Shown here piece by piece: positions 38,801-46,704 of a stretch of 64,000 bases of DNA. Source of the stretch: a virus. The position numbers and the translations under genes were made by a program. The DNA is taken from positions 1-64,000 of the IMG/VR virus record IMGVR_UViG_3300029319_000003; one strand, 5' to 3'. The notes below the pieces were generated by a model. That model was not told the origin of the DNA. It did no database searches and worked only from the letters and a program-made list of their open reading frames with translations. Each line of letters begins with the position of its first letter. Position 1 is the stretch's first letter.

Positions 38801-39231
38801 AATTTAAAAATGTTCTCAAGCCCAGTCTGGTTCTGCGCCAAAAGAATAAGGTGGCTACGCTTCTTAATCTTATCCTTGGCAGAGCGATCTTCGTCTTCGA
38901 CCACCGTACCAGCAGAGCCTTGCTTTTTAATTTTTTGCGCTTGCTTCTTGTTCTCTTGTGCCTCTTCGTAGTCCCGTGACCACTGCTCAAGGTTTGGATG
39001 AAAATACGCCTCGACGCCGAAGATAGGTTTGAAGTCTTTGCCTTCCGCTTTCATCTTCTTTGCGTGCAAGACCTGATAAGCCAAGCCGTTACAGTTGCCG
39101 TGATCAGTCAGCGCCAGCGCATCCATACCGTTTTCATATGCAAAGTCCATATGCTCGCCGGGATAGCCAAGACCATCGAACGGAGAGCCCGCAACGCTAT
39201 GGGCGTGGAGCCCAACAAAAGGAATCTTCAT
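35821..39231 (-). CDS. dnaE: DNA polymerase III alpha subunit-like polymerase (DnaE, family C)
   Basis: 1136 residues, close to bacterial DnaE. An N-terminal PHP domain (VGLHAHSVAGSPFDGLG, DALALTDHGNCNGLAYQV, PIFGVEAYF, MSACLGG) is followed by the palm: GPGRGSAAGSLVAYVLGITQ, DYPDIDYDVSD with the two catalytic Asp, and fingers with SYSMLSYQCAWLFNYYPVEW. A helix-hairpin-helix (VKGVGDAAIQQIIANRPFQN) and an OB-like end (DLLVAWFVPREVIPKKTKNG, YWIVRVTDSTS) close it. The main replicative polymerase. A family A polymerase is also encoded (51954-53144). Confidence 0.95.
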   Translation of the reverse strand: MKIPFVGLHAHSVAGSPFDGLGYPGEHMDFAYENGMDALALTDHGNCNGLAYQVLHAKKMKAEGKDFKPIFGVEAYFHPNLEQWSRDYEEAQENKKQAQKIKKQGSAGTVVEDEDRSAKDKIKKRSHLILLAQNQTGLENIFKLISESYEGDNFYRFPRMDYAMLKEHSEGIIAMSACLGGVYAGNMWDNREDGSEAILEAMRETTRQMIEVFGDRWYGELQWNAVPEQHELNKYVIQMHQEFGIPLVSTADSHYPSQTAWKDRLLYKKLGWLGKNLEMATDLPVDVDEVGYELYPKNGEEMWKAYKHYSEGAGVEYDDDLIRQSLVETHTIAHERIDSFLPDNEVRLPDFVVPPGKTATQALTAMCLDGMREKLPTKMEDDEYIQRLRSELQVIDDRGFSKYFLTMKAIADKATEIQLAGPGRGSAAGSLVAYVLGITQVDPIKYGLLFSRFLRADAKDYPDIDYDVSDPMVLKEILSQEWGESRVVPISNWNTLQLRSLIKDISKFYRIPFTEVNQVTSRMLHEATPKAKKKHGITAGVYNPTFEEVMEFSESLGAFLKKYPHIKEHINALYGQVRSCSRHAGGIVVGEDLDTRMPLINSGGVRQTPWSEGQNVRHLEPMGFIKFDILGLGTLRMIETAIRHILKRHHNIEEPTFEQVRKFYNERLHPDTIDFNDQNVFKNVFHKGRWAGIFQFTEPGAQKFCVSAKPESIIDIAAITSIFRPGPLSAGVDKHYVNAKVNHTMVKYLNDTVRSVTEETHGFLIFQEQIALLAHLLGDDLSLDEGNLLRKLLTKKGTGKGASEKKKIYDKFVSGCEDKGISKSDADSMWDKFEYFSGYGFNKSHAVSYSMLSYQCAWLFNYYPVEWMASFLDKEPESRKEKAINIAKKMGFRIQPLDINTSGVEWEIGPNDKTLIQPFTSVKGVGDAAIQQIIANRPFQNIEDFLFNEDVSYSKLNKRVIDVLTRSQALNCLMDDRFTGLKHFWSAVAVDRPKNKKKFAENIDLYKPEGDFSVEEKIEYLVSLTGVFPMHLVLNSSIQDKLEGHAVPPLGNYDPDLLVAWFVPREVIPKKTKNGKAYWIVRVTDSTSTMTSIKCWGVKPGVDLVHINKPYMAKLDYDPKWGFSTRSIRYNFKLLG

Positions 39232-39863
39232 AGTGCAATCTCTCCCTTCTCAAACATGTCCATGAGTTCTGATAATGTTAATTTAACACCTTTTACCAAA
39301 ATATGCAAGTCCAAATCGTGAGAAACTTCAAAAATTTCTTTAAGAGAGATGGAAATCGAATCGCGTGGAATACGACGACCGATAGTCTCATACATTTCAA
39401 AGACTACCATAGCCTCTTCCTGCTTTTTAGCAATCAGGTTTTTCTTAATACTTTCGACCGACCTCGGAGCATCCACATACACAAGCAGTACTGGTTCTGG
39501 ATCCAAATACCGATGAATGTGAAATCCAAAAGCATCATATTTCATCACAGCCTCGCGTCGAACTGGATCATTCTGCTTGTCAAACTGAAAGTTCACGCAA
39601 TCCTTAAGGCGCAGGTGGTGGATAGTCTTCTTGGGAGTCACCTTGCAAGACTTAAACTCAATCTGCTGAAACTGTTTGGATGTGGCATCGGCACCGTGAC
39701 GACCAGTGAGGCGCTCAATCGAGGGATTAAAATTCTTTTTTACTTGTGCAATTGCACCAATCTCACGAAAAGAATAATTATCTATAGGGTTCTCGCCAGT
39801 CTGTTCATGATATTGCCGCAAGCACTCAAACGCCTTTGATAGCAGTTGATCAGAGTTTTGCAT
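39228..39863 (-). CDS. PD-(D/E)xK nuclease-like protein
   Basis: 211 residues. ERLTGRHGADATSKQFQQIE followed by FKSCKVTPKKTIHHL gives a D...ExK strand pair (ADAT, IEFKS), the mark of restriction-endonuclease-like folds. A short strand and helix region and a helical end follow. Immediately upstream of dnaE (ATGA overlap), so it may act with replication or repair. Function inferred. Confidence 0.68.
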   Translation of the reverse strand: MQNSDQLLSKAFECLRQYHEQTGENPIDNYSFREIGAIAQVKKNFNPSIERLTGRHGADATSKQFQQIEFKSCKVTPKKTIHHLRLKDCVNFQFDKQNDPVRREAVMKYDAFGFHIHRYLDPEPVLLVYVDAPRSVESIKKNLIAKKQEEAMVVFEMYETIGRRIPRDSISISLKEIFEVSHDLDLHILVKGVKLTLSELMDMFEKGEIAL

Positions 39864-40083
39864 TCGTCACTTCCTTTACCGTCTCTTTCATTTCGGATAC
39901 AAGGTCTGACATTTCTTCCGTCAACCTCGCAACTTCTTCAACACTCTCATCATAGCGTATTTCAAGCAGCGCGTCAACAAAAATCTTCTGATCAACTGTT
40001 AATTGATAATAGTGCAGGGGAAAGCCGGCGAAATCTTTAATGTGCAAAGGTAGTTTTTCATAATAATCAATCGTCTTCATCAT
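39850..40083 (-). CDS. Small helical protein, unknown function
   Basis: 77 residues: MMKTIDYYEKLPLHIKDFAG, FPLHYYQLTVDQKIFVDALL, a coiled-coil end (VARLTEEMSDLVSEMKETVK). The start may be the second ATG (40080). Overlaps both neighbours. No family recognised. Confidence 0.7.
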   Translation of the reverse strand: MMKTIDYYEKLPLHIKDFAGFPLHYYQLTVDQKIFVDALLEIRYDESVEEVARLTEEMSDLVSEMKETVKEVTNAKL

Positions 40084-40945
40084 CCTGCCCTATTGGGTTC
40101 CATTCGTGATACTCCAACCAATCTGGACGAGTCATTTCGTTCACATCGTTGGAGCCTATATATGTTTTATATCCTTGCCAGTCATCAATTTGGTGATACC
40201 AATCGACTTGGGCAGAATTTGCAGTAGTGAGATCAAGCCCCTCAAACACCACGTCAAGCGGGAAGAAACGGGCTGAGTAGCGTTCATGCAGTGGAAGCCT
40301 CTTGCCGTCGTCGCCAAGGAGCACACTTCCTTTCTCCCTTACGATCTGACGGCATCGCTTAAAATCCTCTCCATCAAACGTGAATCCCAAATACTTACCT
40401 AACTTAACCGACTCACCGGCGTGTGTCAAGTAAAATTTTTCTTTACTAGAAATTTTTGTGCGATGCTCTCGCACCGACTCTATCGGGTACACTCCATAGG
40501 GAAACGCCGTATAATACTTGTCGGGAATAACCCACTTGCTCATCTTTCGACTAATGTGATATGCCGACAGTGCGCCATACAACACGCTCCAGCCCAAGCA
40601 ATCTCGCTTGTATCGATCTTTAGGATGTATGGGAACATAAAAAATAGGGACTCGGCGCTTTCGTTCAGCCGGGTATGGTCCCTGTCCCAATGAAGCGGGA
40701 TCGTACACCCACTCTCCAAGCCGGTGACGAATCAGCGGTTGCATATCCTTGTGGCAGACAATCCATATTGTCTCGCATCCTGCGGCAGCGCACTCACAAA
40801 CGGCTCGCTCGACAGCCAAGTAATCAACTGACAAAGGCATCAGCGAATCATGCCACGGAAACTTGAACTCCAACTCCTGACCGGCAACAGGAACAATGCC
40901 AGCCAAATGAAATGCGTTAGTGTTTTGTGCGCCAGTTTCAATCAT
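40067..40945 (-). CDS. Nucleotidyltransferase-like protein (GT-A fold)
   Basis: 292 residues. FHLAGIVPVAGQELEFKFPW, HDSLMPLSVDYLAVERAVCE, CAAAGCETIWIVCHKDMQPL, IRHRLGEWVYDP resembles the N-terminal half of sugar-phosphate nucleotidyltransferases (pattern G..P..G.....K..P......L..A...A..AG...I.IVC...M), with GQE in place of the glycine-rich loop. The C-terminal half is unknown. I have seen this protein type in large marine phages. Catalytic activity is not certain. Confidence 0.65.
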   Translation of the reverse strand: MIETGAQNTNAFHLAGIVPVAGQELEFKFPWHDSLMPLSVDYLAVERAVCECAAAGCETIWIVCHKDMQPLIRHRLGEWVYDPASLGQGPYPAERKRRVPIFYVPIHPKDRYKRDCLGWSVLYGALSAYHISRKMSKWVIPDKYYTAFPYGVYPIESVREHRTKISSKEKFYLTHAGESVKLGKYLGFTFDGEDFKRCRQIVREKGSVLLGDDGKRLPLHERYSARFFPLDVVFEGLDLTTANSAQVDWYHQIDDWQGYKTYIGSNDVNEMTRPDWLEYHEWNPIGQDDEDD

Positions 40946-41643
40946 AAGAATTTAATTCGCTCTGTGTCTTCGTATAAGTTCTTACCCAGCCATCGTGTCT
41001 CTCGACCTGTGGGTTCGATTTTAATAGAGTAGTGTTTGCCCTTTCCCGCTGACTGTCCTTTGATACCCGCCTCTCTCATCATGTATAAAACTTTAAACTT
41101 CGCGTAAACTTCTGAGTACTTTGGATCTGCAAGTTGCGCTTCAGGCATATAAGAAACCGCCACCAAATCCTTTTTATTGTGATTGCCATCAATCCGTTCT
41201 GATGGGTAAAAGTCAATCCACTTAACAAAGTCTGATGTTGACTCCAACCTGTCATGCTCATGCGTTGTCCCGCTACGAACATTCATCCAGTCAAACACTT
41301 CGTATAAATCTGAAGTCTTACCAATGGGTTCCGGCAAGCCGACAATATTTTTGTCATCGAACACATAAAGCACCTGACAAGAAACATCATATGCTTTCAT
41401 GCCAGCGATGACCGCTGCTCCCTCTTCCGTAAGTCGGATGGATGAAACCTTGTCAGCAAACGGCAACAGCCCTGCCAAACTTAGATTAAAGCAGAGCCAT
41501 TCCCATCTTTTTATTTCCTGTTCTGTGCTACCACCATAGCCGATGGGGCGCTTGGGCTCACAGTATACTGCTGGTATTTCATTGTCCCATGCATACTGAA
41601 GAGCCGCAAGCGAACCACCTATGACCACCTCTTGGTGGCGCAC
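40942..41643 (-). CDS. Conserved large-phage protein with dinucleotide-binding-like start
   Basis: 233 residues: MRHQEVVIGGSLAALQYAWD, NEIPAVYCEPKRP resembles a Rossmann-type beta-alpha-beta with GGS. The middle has WEWLCFNLSLAGLLPFADKV, the end GKHYSIKIEPTGRETRWLGK. Overlaps gene 40067-40945 (TATGA), with which it probably works. Function unknown. Confidence 0.68.
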   Translation of the reverse strand: MRHQEVVIGGSLAALQYAWDNEIPAVYCEPKRPIGYGGSTEQEIKRWEWLCFNLSLAGLLPFADKVSSIRLTEEGAAVIAGMKAYDVSCQVLYVFDDKNIVGLPEPIGKTSDLYEVFDWMNVRSGTTHEHDRLESTSDFVKWIDFYPSERIDGNHNKKDLVAVSYMPEAQLADPKYSEVYAKFKVLYMMREAGIKGQSAGKGKHYSIKIEPTGRETRWLGKNLYEDTERIKFL

Positions 41644-41927
41644 TAAGCCCCCGGTGCAACGACGCCCATAACAACATTCTCAGGGACGAGAAAGTACTTC
41701 GTGTCGCCAACCGGCACCTCATGAATCATATGCGATGCAACCACCAGCGTATGACCCACTTCGCCATTAAATTTTTCTGAATCGGGTGCTACTGCCAAAA
41801 GCGTAACCAACTCAAACTCATCACGCGATGAACTCTTGTAACCGTCGGGCAGAATCACTCCACCCGATTCATTATTTTCACTTGCCACCGGCTGAACGAG
41901 TAGGTGGCGATTGTATGGAATCAACAA
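41643..41927 (-). CDS. groES: GroES-like co-chaperonin (Cpn10), TTG start
   Basis: 94 residues. The start is TTG at 41927, placed by GGAGG five bases upstream (GGAGGTAAAATTG); a longer open frame upstream lacks sense. LLIPYNRHLLVQPVASENNE, SGGVILPDGYKSSSRDEFEL, VTLLAVAPDSEKFNGEVGHT, LVVASHMIHEVPVGDTKYFL, VPENVVMGVV follows GroES strand by strand, with SGGVILPDG as the mobile loop that binds GroEL. Partner of the phage GroEL at 25166-26737, though 15 kb apart, or of host GroEL, as T4 gp31. Confidence 0.85.
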   Translation of the reverse strand: MLIPYNRHLLVQPVASENNESGGVILPDGYKSSSRDEFELVTLLAVAPDSEKFNGEVGHTLVVASHMIHEVPVGDTKYFLVPENVVMGVVAPGA

Positions 41928-41929
41928 TT

Positions 41930-42250
41930 TTACCTCCGACCCGTGTAGCGATAATGCCCCGGCACCCAACGGCGATGAGGACCGTAGCCCACATAGCGTC
42001 CCGGCACCCAAACCCGAACAGGCTGACGATACGGGCGGGCGTGCTGACGCACATATCCGTACTGCGGGTGTGACCAGTAGCCGGGTTGGTATCGAACTCC
42101 AACCCAAACACCGGGCACCCAAACCCAACCCACGGCTACAGCCGGAACAGGCTTCCGATGGTGATGGTGCTTATGGGAACGGTGAGCCTCGGCAGGACCG
42201 GAGGCGACAAGCCCTGCTCCAATTAGCAAGGCAAACAGTGTCTTCTTCAT
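41930..42250 (-). CDS. Secreted protein with WxPGxY repeats (YXWGXW-like)
   Basis: 106 residues from the ATG at 42250 behind GGAGAGTG. MKKTLFALLIGAGLVASGPA is a Sec signal, with cleavage after AEA. The mature part is His/Arg/Tyr/Trp-rich: HRSHKHHHHRKPVP, VWVPGVWVGVRYQPGYWSHP, VWVPGRYVGYGPHRRWVPGH. WVPG/WxxGxW-type repeats occur in small envelope proteins of proteobacteria. Periplasmic or surface, likely acquired from a host. It overlaps no neighbour; GroES starts two bases after its stop. Confidence 0.72.
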   Translation of the reverse strand: MKKTLFALLIGAGLVASGPAEAHRSHKHHHHRKPVPAVAVGWVWVPGVWVGVRYQPGYWSHPQYGYVRQHARPYRQPVRVWVPGRYVGYGPHRRWVPGHYRYTGRR

Positions 42251-42270
42251 TTTACACTCTCCTTCGCGTA

Positions 42271-42555
42271 TCAACGCTTGAATGTATCTTGAACCTTCTC
42301 ATAAAAGTCAAGAAGTTGGTCAATGTCTACGTCACCACGAAGAAGACGATAGGCGCGTACTGCTACTCGCTGATCTTCCTTTGTAAGCCATCCGTTAGTC
42401 GCATAGTTTTCACGAAGAGCACGCTTCTGCTCCTTGAACGGCTCCATGCTTTCTTCAATCGCTGCAAGCGACTTAATATAGTTTTCAATATAACCTTCCT
42501 TCTGGATGGTTTCTTCGTCTGTATCAATAGTGTCTGTGTTGTTGCGTACTCGCAT
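42271..42555 (-). CDS. Small helical protein, GapR/DUF2312-like
   Basis: 94 residues: ENYIKSLAAIEESMEPFKEQ, KRALRENYATNGWLTKEDQR, VAVRAYRLLRGDVDIDQLLD. The order coiled helix, K.....YA...G.L....R..V..YR....D resembles GapR-type proteins, which bind DNA, but the match is partial. First gene from the promoter at 42582-42610. Confidence 0.68.
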   Translation of the reverse strand: MRVRNNTDTIDTDEETIQKEGYIENYIKSLAAIEESMEPFKEQKRALRENYATNGWLTKEDQRVAVRAYRLLRGDVDIDQLLDFYEKVQDTFKR

Positions 42556-42575
42556 TTTCTCTCCTTTGGTTGAGT

Positions 42576-42590
42576 GTCTATACTATAGAC
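42576..42590. promoter_or_regulatory. Palindrome over a -10 element (operator-like)
   Basis: GTCTATA-C-TATAGAC, a perfect 7-bp inverted repeat that covers the -10 hexamer at 42582-42587 of the promoter for gene 42271-42555. Possible repressor site. Confidence 0.45.
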
Positions 42591-42610
42591 TATTTTTATC
42601 TTGTTGTCAA
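42582..42610 (-). promoter_or_regulatory. Sigma70-like promoter
   Basis: TTGACA (42605-42610), 17 bp, TATAGT (42582-42587). Its -35 lies within the last codons of gene 42596-42850. Drives the GapR-like gene, the secreted protein and GroES. Confidence 0.8.
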
Positions 42611-42850
42611 GCGATTTCTAGAAATATTTAAAGATTTTTCAATCAATGACTTTTGTGTCTCATGTTCAGACTTTGACAAAAAAATATAATGGGACTCGCC
42701 GCACCGTTCGCAGCGCATTTGCACTCCAAAGTTGCCGCCCAATTTTGCTTCGGGCTCCATCGCCGGCACCCAATAGTGCTGCTTATTTGTGCCGCGACAC
42801 AACTGACTTTGTAGCGGCTTGGGGAGCAAGTGGTTGAGTTTAATGTTCAT
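42596..42850 (-). CDS. Small protein with Cys pair, unknown function
   Basis: 84 residues: MNIKLNHLLPKPLQSQLCRG, TNKQHYWVPAMEPEAKLGGN, FGVQMRCERCGESHYIFLSK. CERCGE resembles half of a zinc ribbon. It has its own promoter (42860-42888). Function unknown. Confidence 0.7.
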   Translation of the reverse strand: MNIKLNHLLPKPLQSQLCRGTNKQHYWVPAMEPEAKLGGNFGVQMRCERCGESHYIFLSKSEHETQKSLIEKSLNISRNRLTTR

Positions 42851-42859
42851 TGTTGCCTC

Positions 42860-42888
42860 AATATAACATAAATAGAACCAGTTGGCAA
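42860..42888 (-). promoter_or_regulatory. Sigma70-like promoter
   Basis: TTGCCA (42883-42888), 17 bp, TATATT (42860-42865), directly upstream of gene 42596-42850 and after the stop of the ribonucleotide reductase gene. Confidence 0.72.
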
Positions 42889-42901
42889 GTTTTTATTTTA
42901 T

Positions 42902-45319
42902 TTATCCGCAGGCTGCATATCCGCATGTGGTGCATGTCTTGCAACCCTCGCGGTAAACCAAGGTTTCTGCACCACAACTTGAGCACATTTTATCACTGGG
43001 AATCTCGCCATCGCCAATGTAGTTCTTGAGGATCCTCGCGATGCATCTTGCAAAACTAAACATATCACTATCCTTATCCTTTTGCAGTTGCTCCACCATA
43101 AACCGTGGTTTCGCGCCGTGGCGAAGCCCCAAAGAAATCATGCGAGTAAACCCTGCATTGTTCGGATTGTCAAACACCTTTACAACATCATTAATTGTAA
43201 TGGTGTCGCCATTATACCCAAACGACAAGTCGTAACGATTGTTCTTTGTCTTGAAGTTTCGCTTCGTCAGGCGACCTGTATCATATTTTTTCGGAATCTC
43301 AATCAAACTAGCCTCGCCGCCAAGAACCTCGTATGGTCTGCCATCGAGAAGCCCAATAAGTACAACCCACTTTTCGCCTTTTATAGTTGTGTGGTGAATG
43401 TCACAATCCAAAACTTCTGGTCGAGAAGGCGCTGCTCGCTGTGGGAACACTTCTTCAGATTGCTCAGTGTTGGTAACCAAAACCCCTGTACGACTGCCGT
43501 CCACATAGACGGTCACACCCTTAAGCCCGCGTTTCCACCCTTGGCGATAAATCTGTGCAACGACCTCTGGATCAGTGCCGGCTGGCAAGTTGATTGTTGA
43601 ACTAATCGCATGATCAATAGAACGCTGAATCATCGACTGGACCTCTACGCGCTTGATCCAATCAATGCTATCGCTCTCAACAAAAAAGTCAGGAAGTTCT
43701 GTGTCTTCTCCAAACATCTCTCGCCACTCTTGTGCATTGTGGTGAAATACCGTAAACTCTTTCCAGCGGTCACCGAGGGCATCTACAAAATCAGCCTCCC
43801 CCTCTGTAGTGTCCAACTTGCGACGGCGAATGTACTTGTTTCGGAAAACAGGCTCAATGCCAGAACTAGTCTGCGACATGATTGATACCGACCCAGTAGG
43901 AGCGTTCGTAAGAATAGAAATGTTCCTTCTTCCGTACTCTGCAATCAACTGAGTAATATCGGTAGGGAGGTTTTTAATAAACTCACTGTTCTGGTCCTTG
44001 TTCCAATCAAAAATTGGAAACGCTCCGCGCTCCCGAGCGAGGATAACACTCTCCCTATACGCTTCATTACGAAGCGTCTCGTAAATGGTCCCAACAACCT
44101 TTAGCGCATCGTCTGAATCGTATGATAAGTTCATGCAAGCAAGAGCATCAGCCAACCCATGCGTGCCCAGTCCGGTCCTTCGTCCCTGATGGCAGGCATT
44201 CAAAAGTTTGTTCCACATGACCTTTTCGTCGTCGGTGTCCGCGCTCTCGATGATGGTCGTCAACTTCTCTGTCTCTAGTTCGACCAAATCATCGGACAGT
44301 CGCATCGCAATCGACACTGTGCTGGCGAAGCCTTCATAATCGAACTCTGCATCTGGAGTGAATCTATTGTTCACAAAGTTTTTCAAATTAATGGAAATAA
44401 GCCGACAACTATCATATGCAGAAAGAGGGATCTCTCCACACGGATTGGTAGAGATTGTCTTAAACCCGTCACTGGCATATGCATCTGCGGGCAGGAACCT
44501 TTCCACGTTCCCCCACATAAGAAGTCCCGGCTCCGCTGTCGTTGTCGCAGACTCTACAATTGTTTGCCACAAAGAGGATGCCTCGATCTCCCTTGTCACT
44601 GTTGGGGTGTCAGAATTAACCGGGTATTGCAGTGTAAACGATTCATTGTTCTCCACAGCAAGCATAAACTCGTCGCTTATCTTGATTGATACGTTAGCGC
44701 CCGTGACCTTAGTCAAGTCGTGCTTCATCGTAACAAACTTTTCAATGTCAGGATGCTTAATGTCCATAGTGATCATAAGAGCACCACGCCGTCCGTTCTG
44801 ACCAATCATCCGGCAAATATAAGAATATAAATCTGCAAACGACCAAGCGCCCGTTGTAGTTCCAGCGGAGTTGTTTACTGGTGTCCCGTCTGGTCGAAGC
44901 CCAGATATGTCAAGACCAACACCGCAGCGGCGCTTAAATAAATTTGCAAGATCTCTTCCGGTGTTAACGATGGAAGAGATGTTGTCGGAAGGTGATTCAA
45001 CCACCACGCAGTTTGATAGCGATACATTGACGTAATCATTCCCAATACCCATCATGGGCGAGCCTTGGGGTACAATTTTATTAAAACCCTTTAGATGCTC
45101 GTAGATCTGCTCTTCAGTAAGAGCACGCGACCCTCCAAATTTCTCCTCCATGCGAGCGAACTCACTCGCCATGCGGCGGTGCATATCATCGGGCGTTTGT
45201 TCAACAAAATTACCCAACTTATCCTTGAGAGCATACTTTGTCATGAAGACATTTGCTGCTAACTCATCGCCACCAAAATATTCTAGAGTGGCTTTCTTGA
45301 CCTCATCATTATTATACAT
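42902..45319 (-). CDS. nrdJ: Ribonucleotide reductase, class II (adenosylcobalamin-dependent)
   Basis: 805 residues. KIVPQGSPMMGIGNDYVNVS, LSNCVVVESPSDNIS, GVGLDISGLRPDGTPVNNSA, NPCGEIPLSAYDSC (active-site Cys), ILTNAPTGSVSIMSQTSSGI, EPVFRNKYIRRRK are the class II hallmarks. The end CSSCGAETLVYREGCKTCTT, CGYAACG is the Cys-rich tail that is reduced by thioredoxin or glutaredoxin. No class I small subunit is visible, as expected. It makes deoxyribonucleotides and would depend on host B12. It overlaps the helicase gene by eight bases. Confidence 0.94.
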   Translation of the reverse strand: MYNNDEVKKATLEYFGGDELAANVFMTKYALKDKLGNFVEQTPDDMHRRMASEFARMEEKFGGSRALTEEQIYEHLKGFNKIVPQGSPMMGIGNDYVNVSLSNCVVVESPSDNISSIVNTGRDLANLFKRRCGVGLDISGLRPDGTPVNNSAGTTTGAWSFADLYSYICRMIGQNGRRGALMITMDIKHPDIEKFVTMKHDLTKVTGANVSIKISDEFMLAVENNESFTLQYPVNSDTPTVTREIEASSLWQTIVESATTTAEPGLLMWGNVERFLPADAYASDGFKTISTNPCGEIPLSAYDSCRLISINLKNFVNNRFTPDAEFDYEGFASTVSIAMRLSDDLVELETEKLTTIIESADTDDEKVMWNKLLNACHQGRRTGLGTHGLADALACMNLSYDSDDALKVVGTIYETLRNEAYRESVILARERGAFPIFDWNKDQNSEFIKNLPTDITQLIAEYGRRNISILTNAPTGSVSIMSQTSSGIEPVFRNKYIRRRKLDTTEGEADFVDALGDRWKEFTVFHHNAQEWREMFGEDTELPDFFVESDSIDWIKRVEVQSMIQRSIDHAISSTINLPAGTDPEVVAQIYRQGWKRGLKGVTVYVDGSRTGVLVTNTEQSEEVFPQRAAPSRPEVLDCDIHHTTIKGEKWVVLIGLLDGRPYEVLGGEASLIEIPKKYDTGRLTKRNFKTKNNRYDLSFGYNGDTITINDVVKVFDNPNNAGFTRMISLGLRHGAKPRFMVEQLQKDKDSDMFSFARCIARILKNYIGDGEIPSDKMCSSCGAETLVYREGCKTCTTCGYAACG

Positions 45320-46697
45320 TTTCCCCTCGGCTTTTTCTAAATTTCTTATATTTCTCTTTTAATGTCTCGGCTTGATCTTTCGCAGTTGTCGCAAAGACAG
45401 AAGTTATATCTGTAGTGTTTTGTGGAAGAACATTGATTTTAACAATGCTTGTGTCCATTTCAATTGGGAAGATCAAGCCGTCCGGTCCATTTCTGTTTTT
45501 CGCGATGAAGGCACGTCCAGTGTTGTTGTTCTTATCAATCACTGTTCGTGAAACAGTAAAAATAAAATCAGAAACAAAGCACTTATTAAATGCTTCCGAG
45601 ATTGCTTCCATCGTAATCACTTCTGCGTTCAGCCCAGAGCGATTCGTTTGGCTAGCAGTCCAGACCGGACATTCATGGATTTGTGCCAACCCCCTTAACT
45701 CTTCGTAAATAGATTCCAGTTCGGTTCTTTTCTCTTTTCTTGCCTTAATAGGTCGCAATAGATCACCATAATCAACAATGACCATATCGACCTTAATATC
45801 TTGCGCCTTCAGTTTGTCGAGATGCACCTTGATGGTCTGAGTGGAGGCTGTTTTCGTTGGGTACTCTTTAACGATCAGCCGACCGGGAATCTTCTTGACC
45901 ATCTCATATACATCATCTTTGCGAGTCAGTACTTGTCCAAGAGGAATGCTGGTAAGCCGGCTATCATAGCGAGTTGCAACAACAGTATCTGCCAACTCCA
46001 GTGTATAGTGAACAACTGTCTTGCCGCGAGCAACTGCCTCCGCTCCAAGATGAACAAGAACCATTGATTTGCCGGCTCCCGTGGGGGCAATAACACAACC
46101 CAGTTCGCCACTGCCGAGCCCGCCGCCGGAAAGTTTATCAAACTCAGCCCAGCCTGTGCTAATCGGATTTCTTGCCTTGATTTCGAATCGGCGCTCAAAA
46201 TCTTTCAAGTAATCATAGCCAAAATTATTATTTTGCCCCAACTTGAGGGCATCATTGATAATTGTGGAAATTTCTTCATAAGAAGATTTCTGGATCAGCG
46301 GCACAGTCTTGAGCATAGCCTCCTTCAACTTCTGCTTCTTACAAAAATCCAATGCTGTTGATTTAATATAATCAGAGTCGCCAACTCCATCTGTGGTGGA
46401 CAAGATGCGAGCAAAGTATTCTCGGACTTGCTTCCTGCTCATTGGCGACTCGTCATCCAAGTCGGTTCGCAGTATAGTTGTCAGCGTGTCTCTTGATGGG
46501 TGTGAGCCATACTTCTCACGATAATCTAAAAGTTTAGTTACGAAGATTCGGAGATACTTCAACTCCAAAAACTCTATATCCAAAACCTCAGAAATCTGAT
46601 CAGTAAAAGCCCGGTCATCAAGGATCACTTGACAAAGATTTTCTTGAAATCTTGTCCCATACTTGGAAAAAGAAATACTCTCTTCTGGTGTTGTCAT
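45312..46697 (-). CDS. Replicative DNA helicase (DnaB/T4 gp41-like)
   Basis: 461 residues from the ATG at 46697. RecA-type core: GGGLGSGELGCVIAPTGAGK (Walker A APTGAGKS), TVVHYTLELADTVVATRYDS, DMVIVDYGDLLRPIKAR (Walker B), CPVWTASQTNRSGLN (Q loop). N-terminal 150 residues are helical, like the gp41/DnaB N-domain. Hexameric 5'-3' helicase expected. No separate primase is recognised in this window. Confidence 0.9.
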   Translation of the reverse strand: MTTPEESISFSKYGTRFQENLCQVILDDRAFTDQISEVLDIEFLELKYLRIFVTKLLDYREKYGSHPSRDTLTTILRTDLDDESPMSRKQVREYFARILSTTDGVGDSDYIKSTALDFCKKQKLKEAMLKTVPLIQKSSYEEISTIINDALKLGQNNNFGYDYLKDFERRFEIKARNPISTGWAEFDKLSGGGLGSGELGCVIAPTGAGKSMVLVHLGAEAVARGKTVVHYTLELADTVVATRYDSRLTSIPLGQVLTRKDDVYEMVKKIPGRLIVKEYPTKTASTQTIKVHLDKLKAQDIKVDMVIVDYGDLLRPIKARKEKRTELESIYEELRGLAQIHECPVWTASQTNRSGLNAEVITMEAISEAFNKCFVSDFIFTVSRTVIDKNNNTGRAFIAKNRNGPDGLIFPIEMDTSIVKINVLPQNTTDITSVFATTAKDQAETLKEKYKKFRKSRGENV

Positions 46698-46704
46698 GTT
46701 GCCC

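Noticed and set aside
41643-42128. A longer N-terminus for GroES (up to 161 codons)
   Set aside because: The extra residues are the shadow of the secreted-protein gene; the GGAGG and the TTG at 41927 fit GroES length.
45926-46198. A 90-codon minus-strand frame inside the helicase gene
   Set aside because: Overlaps the Walker A region in another frame; no start signal.
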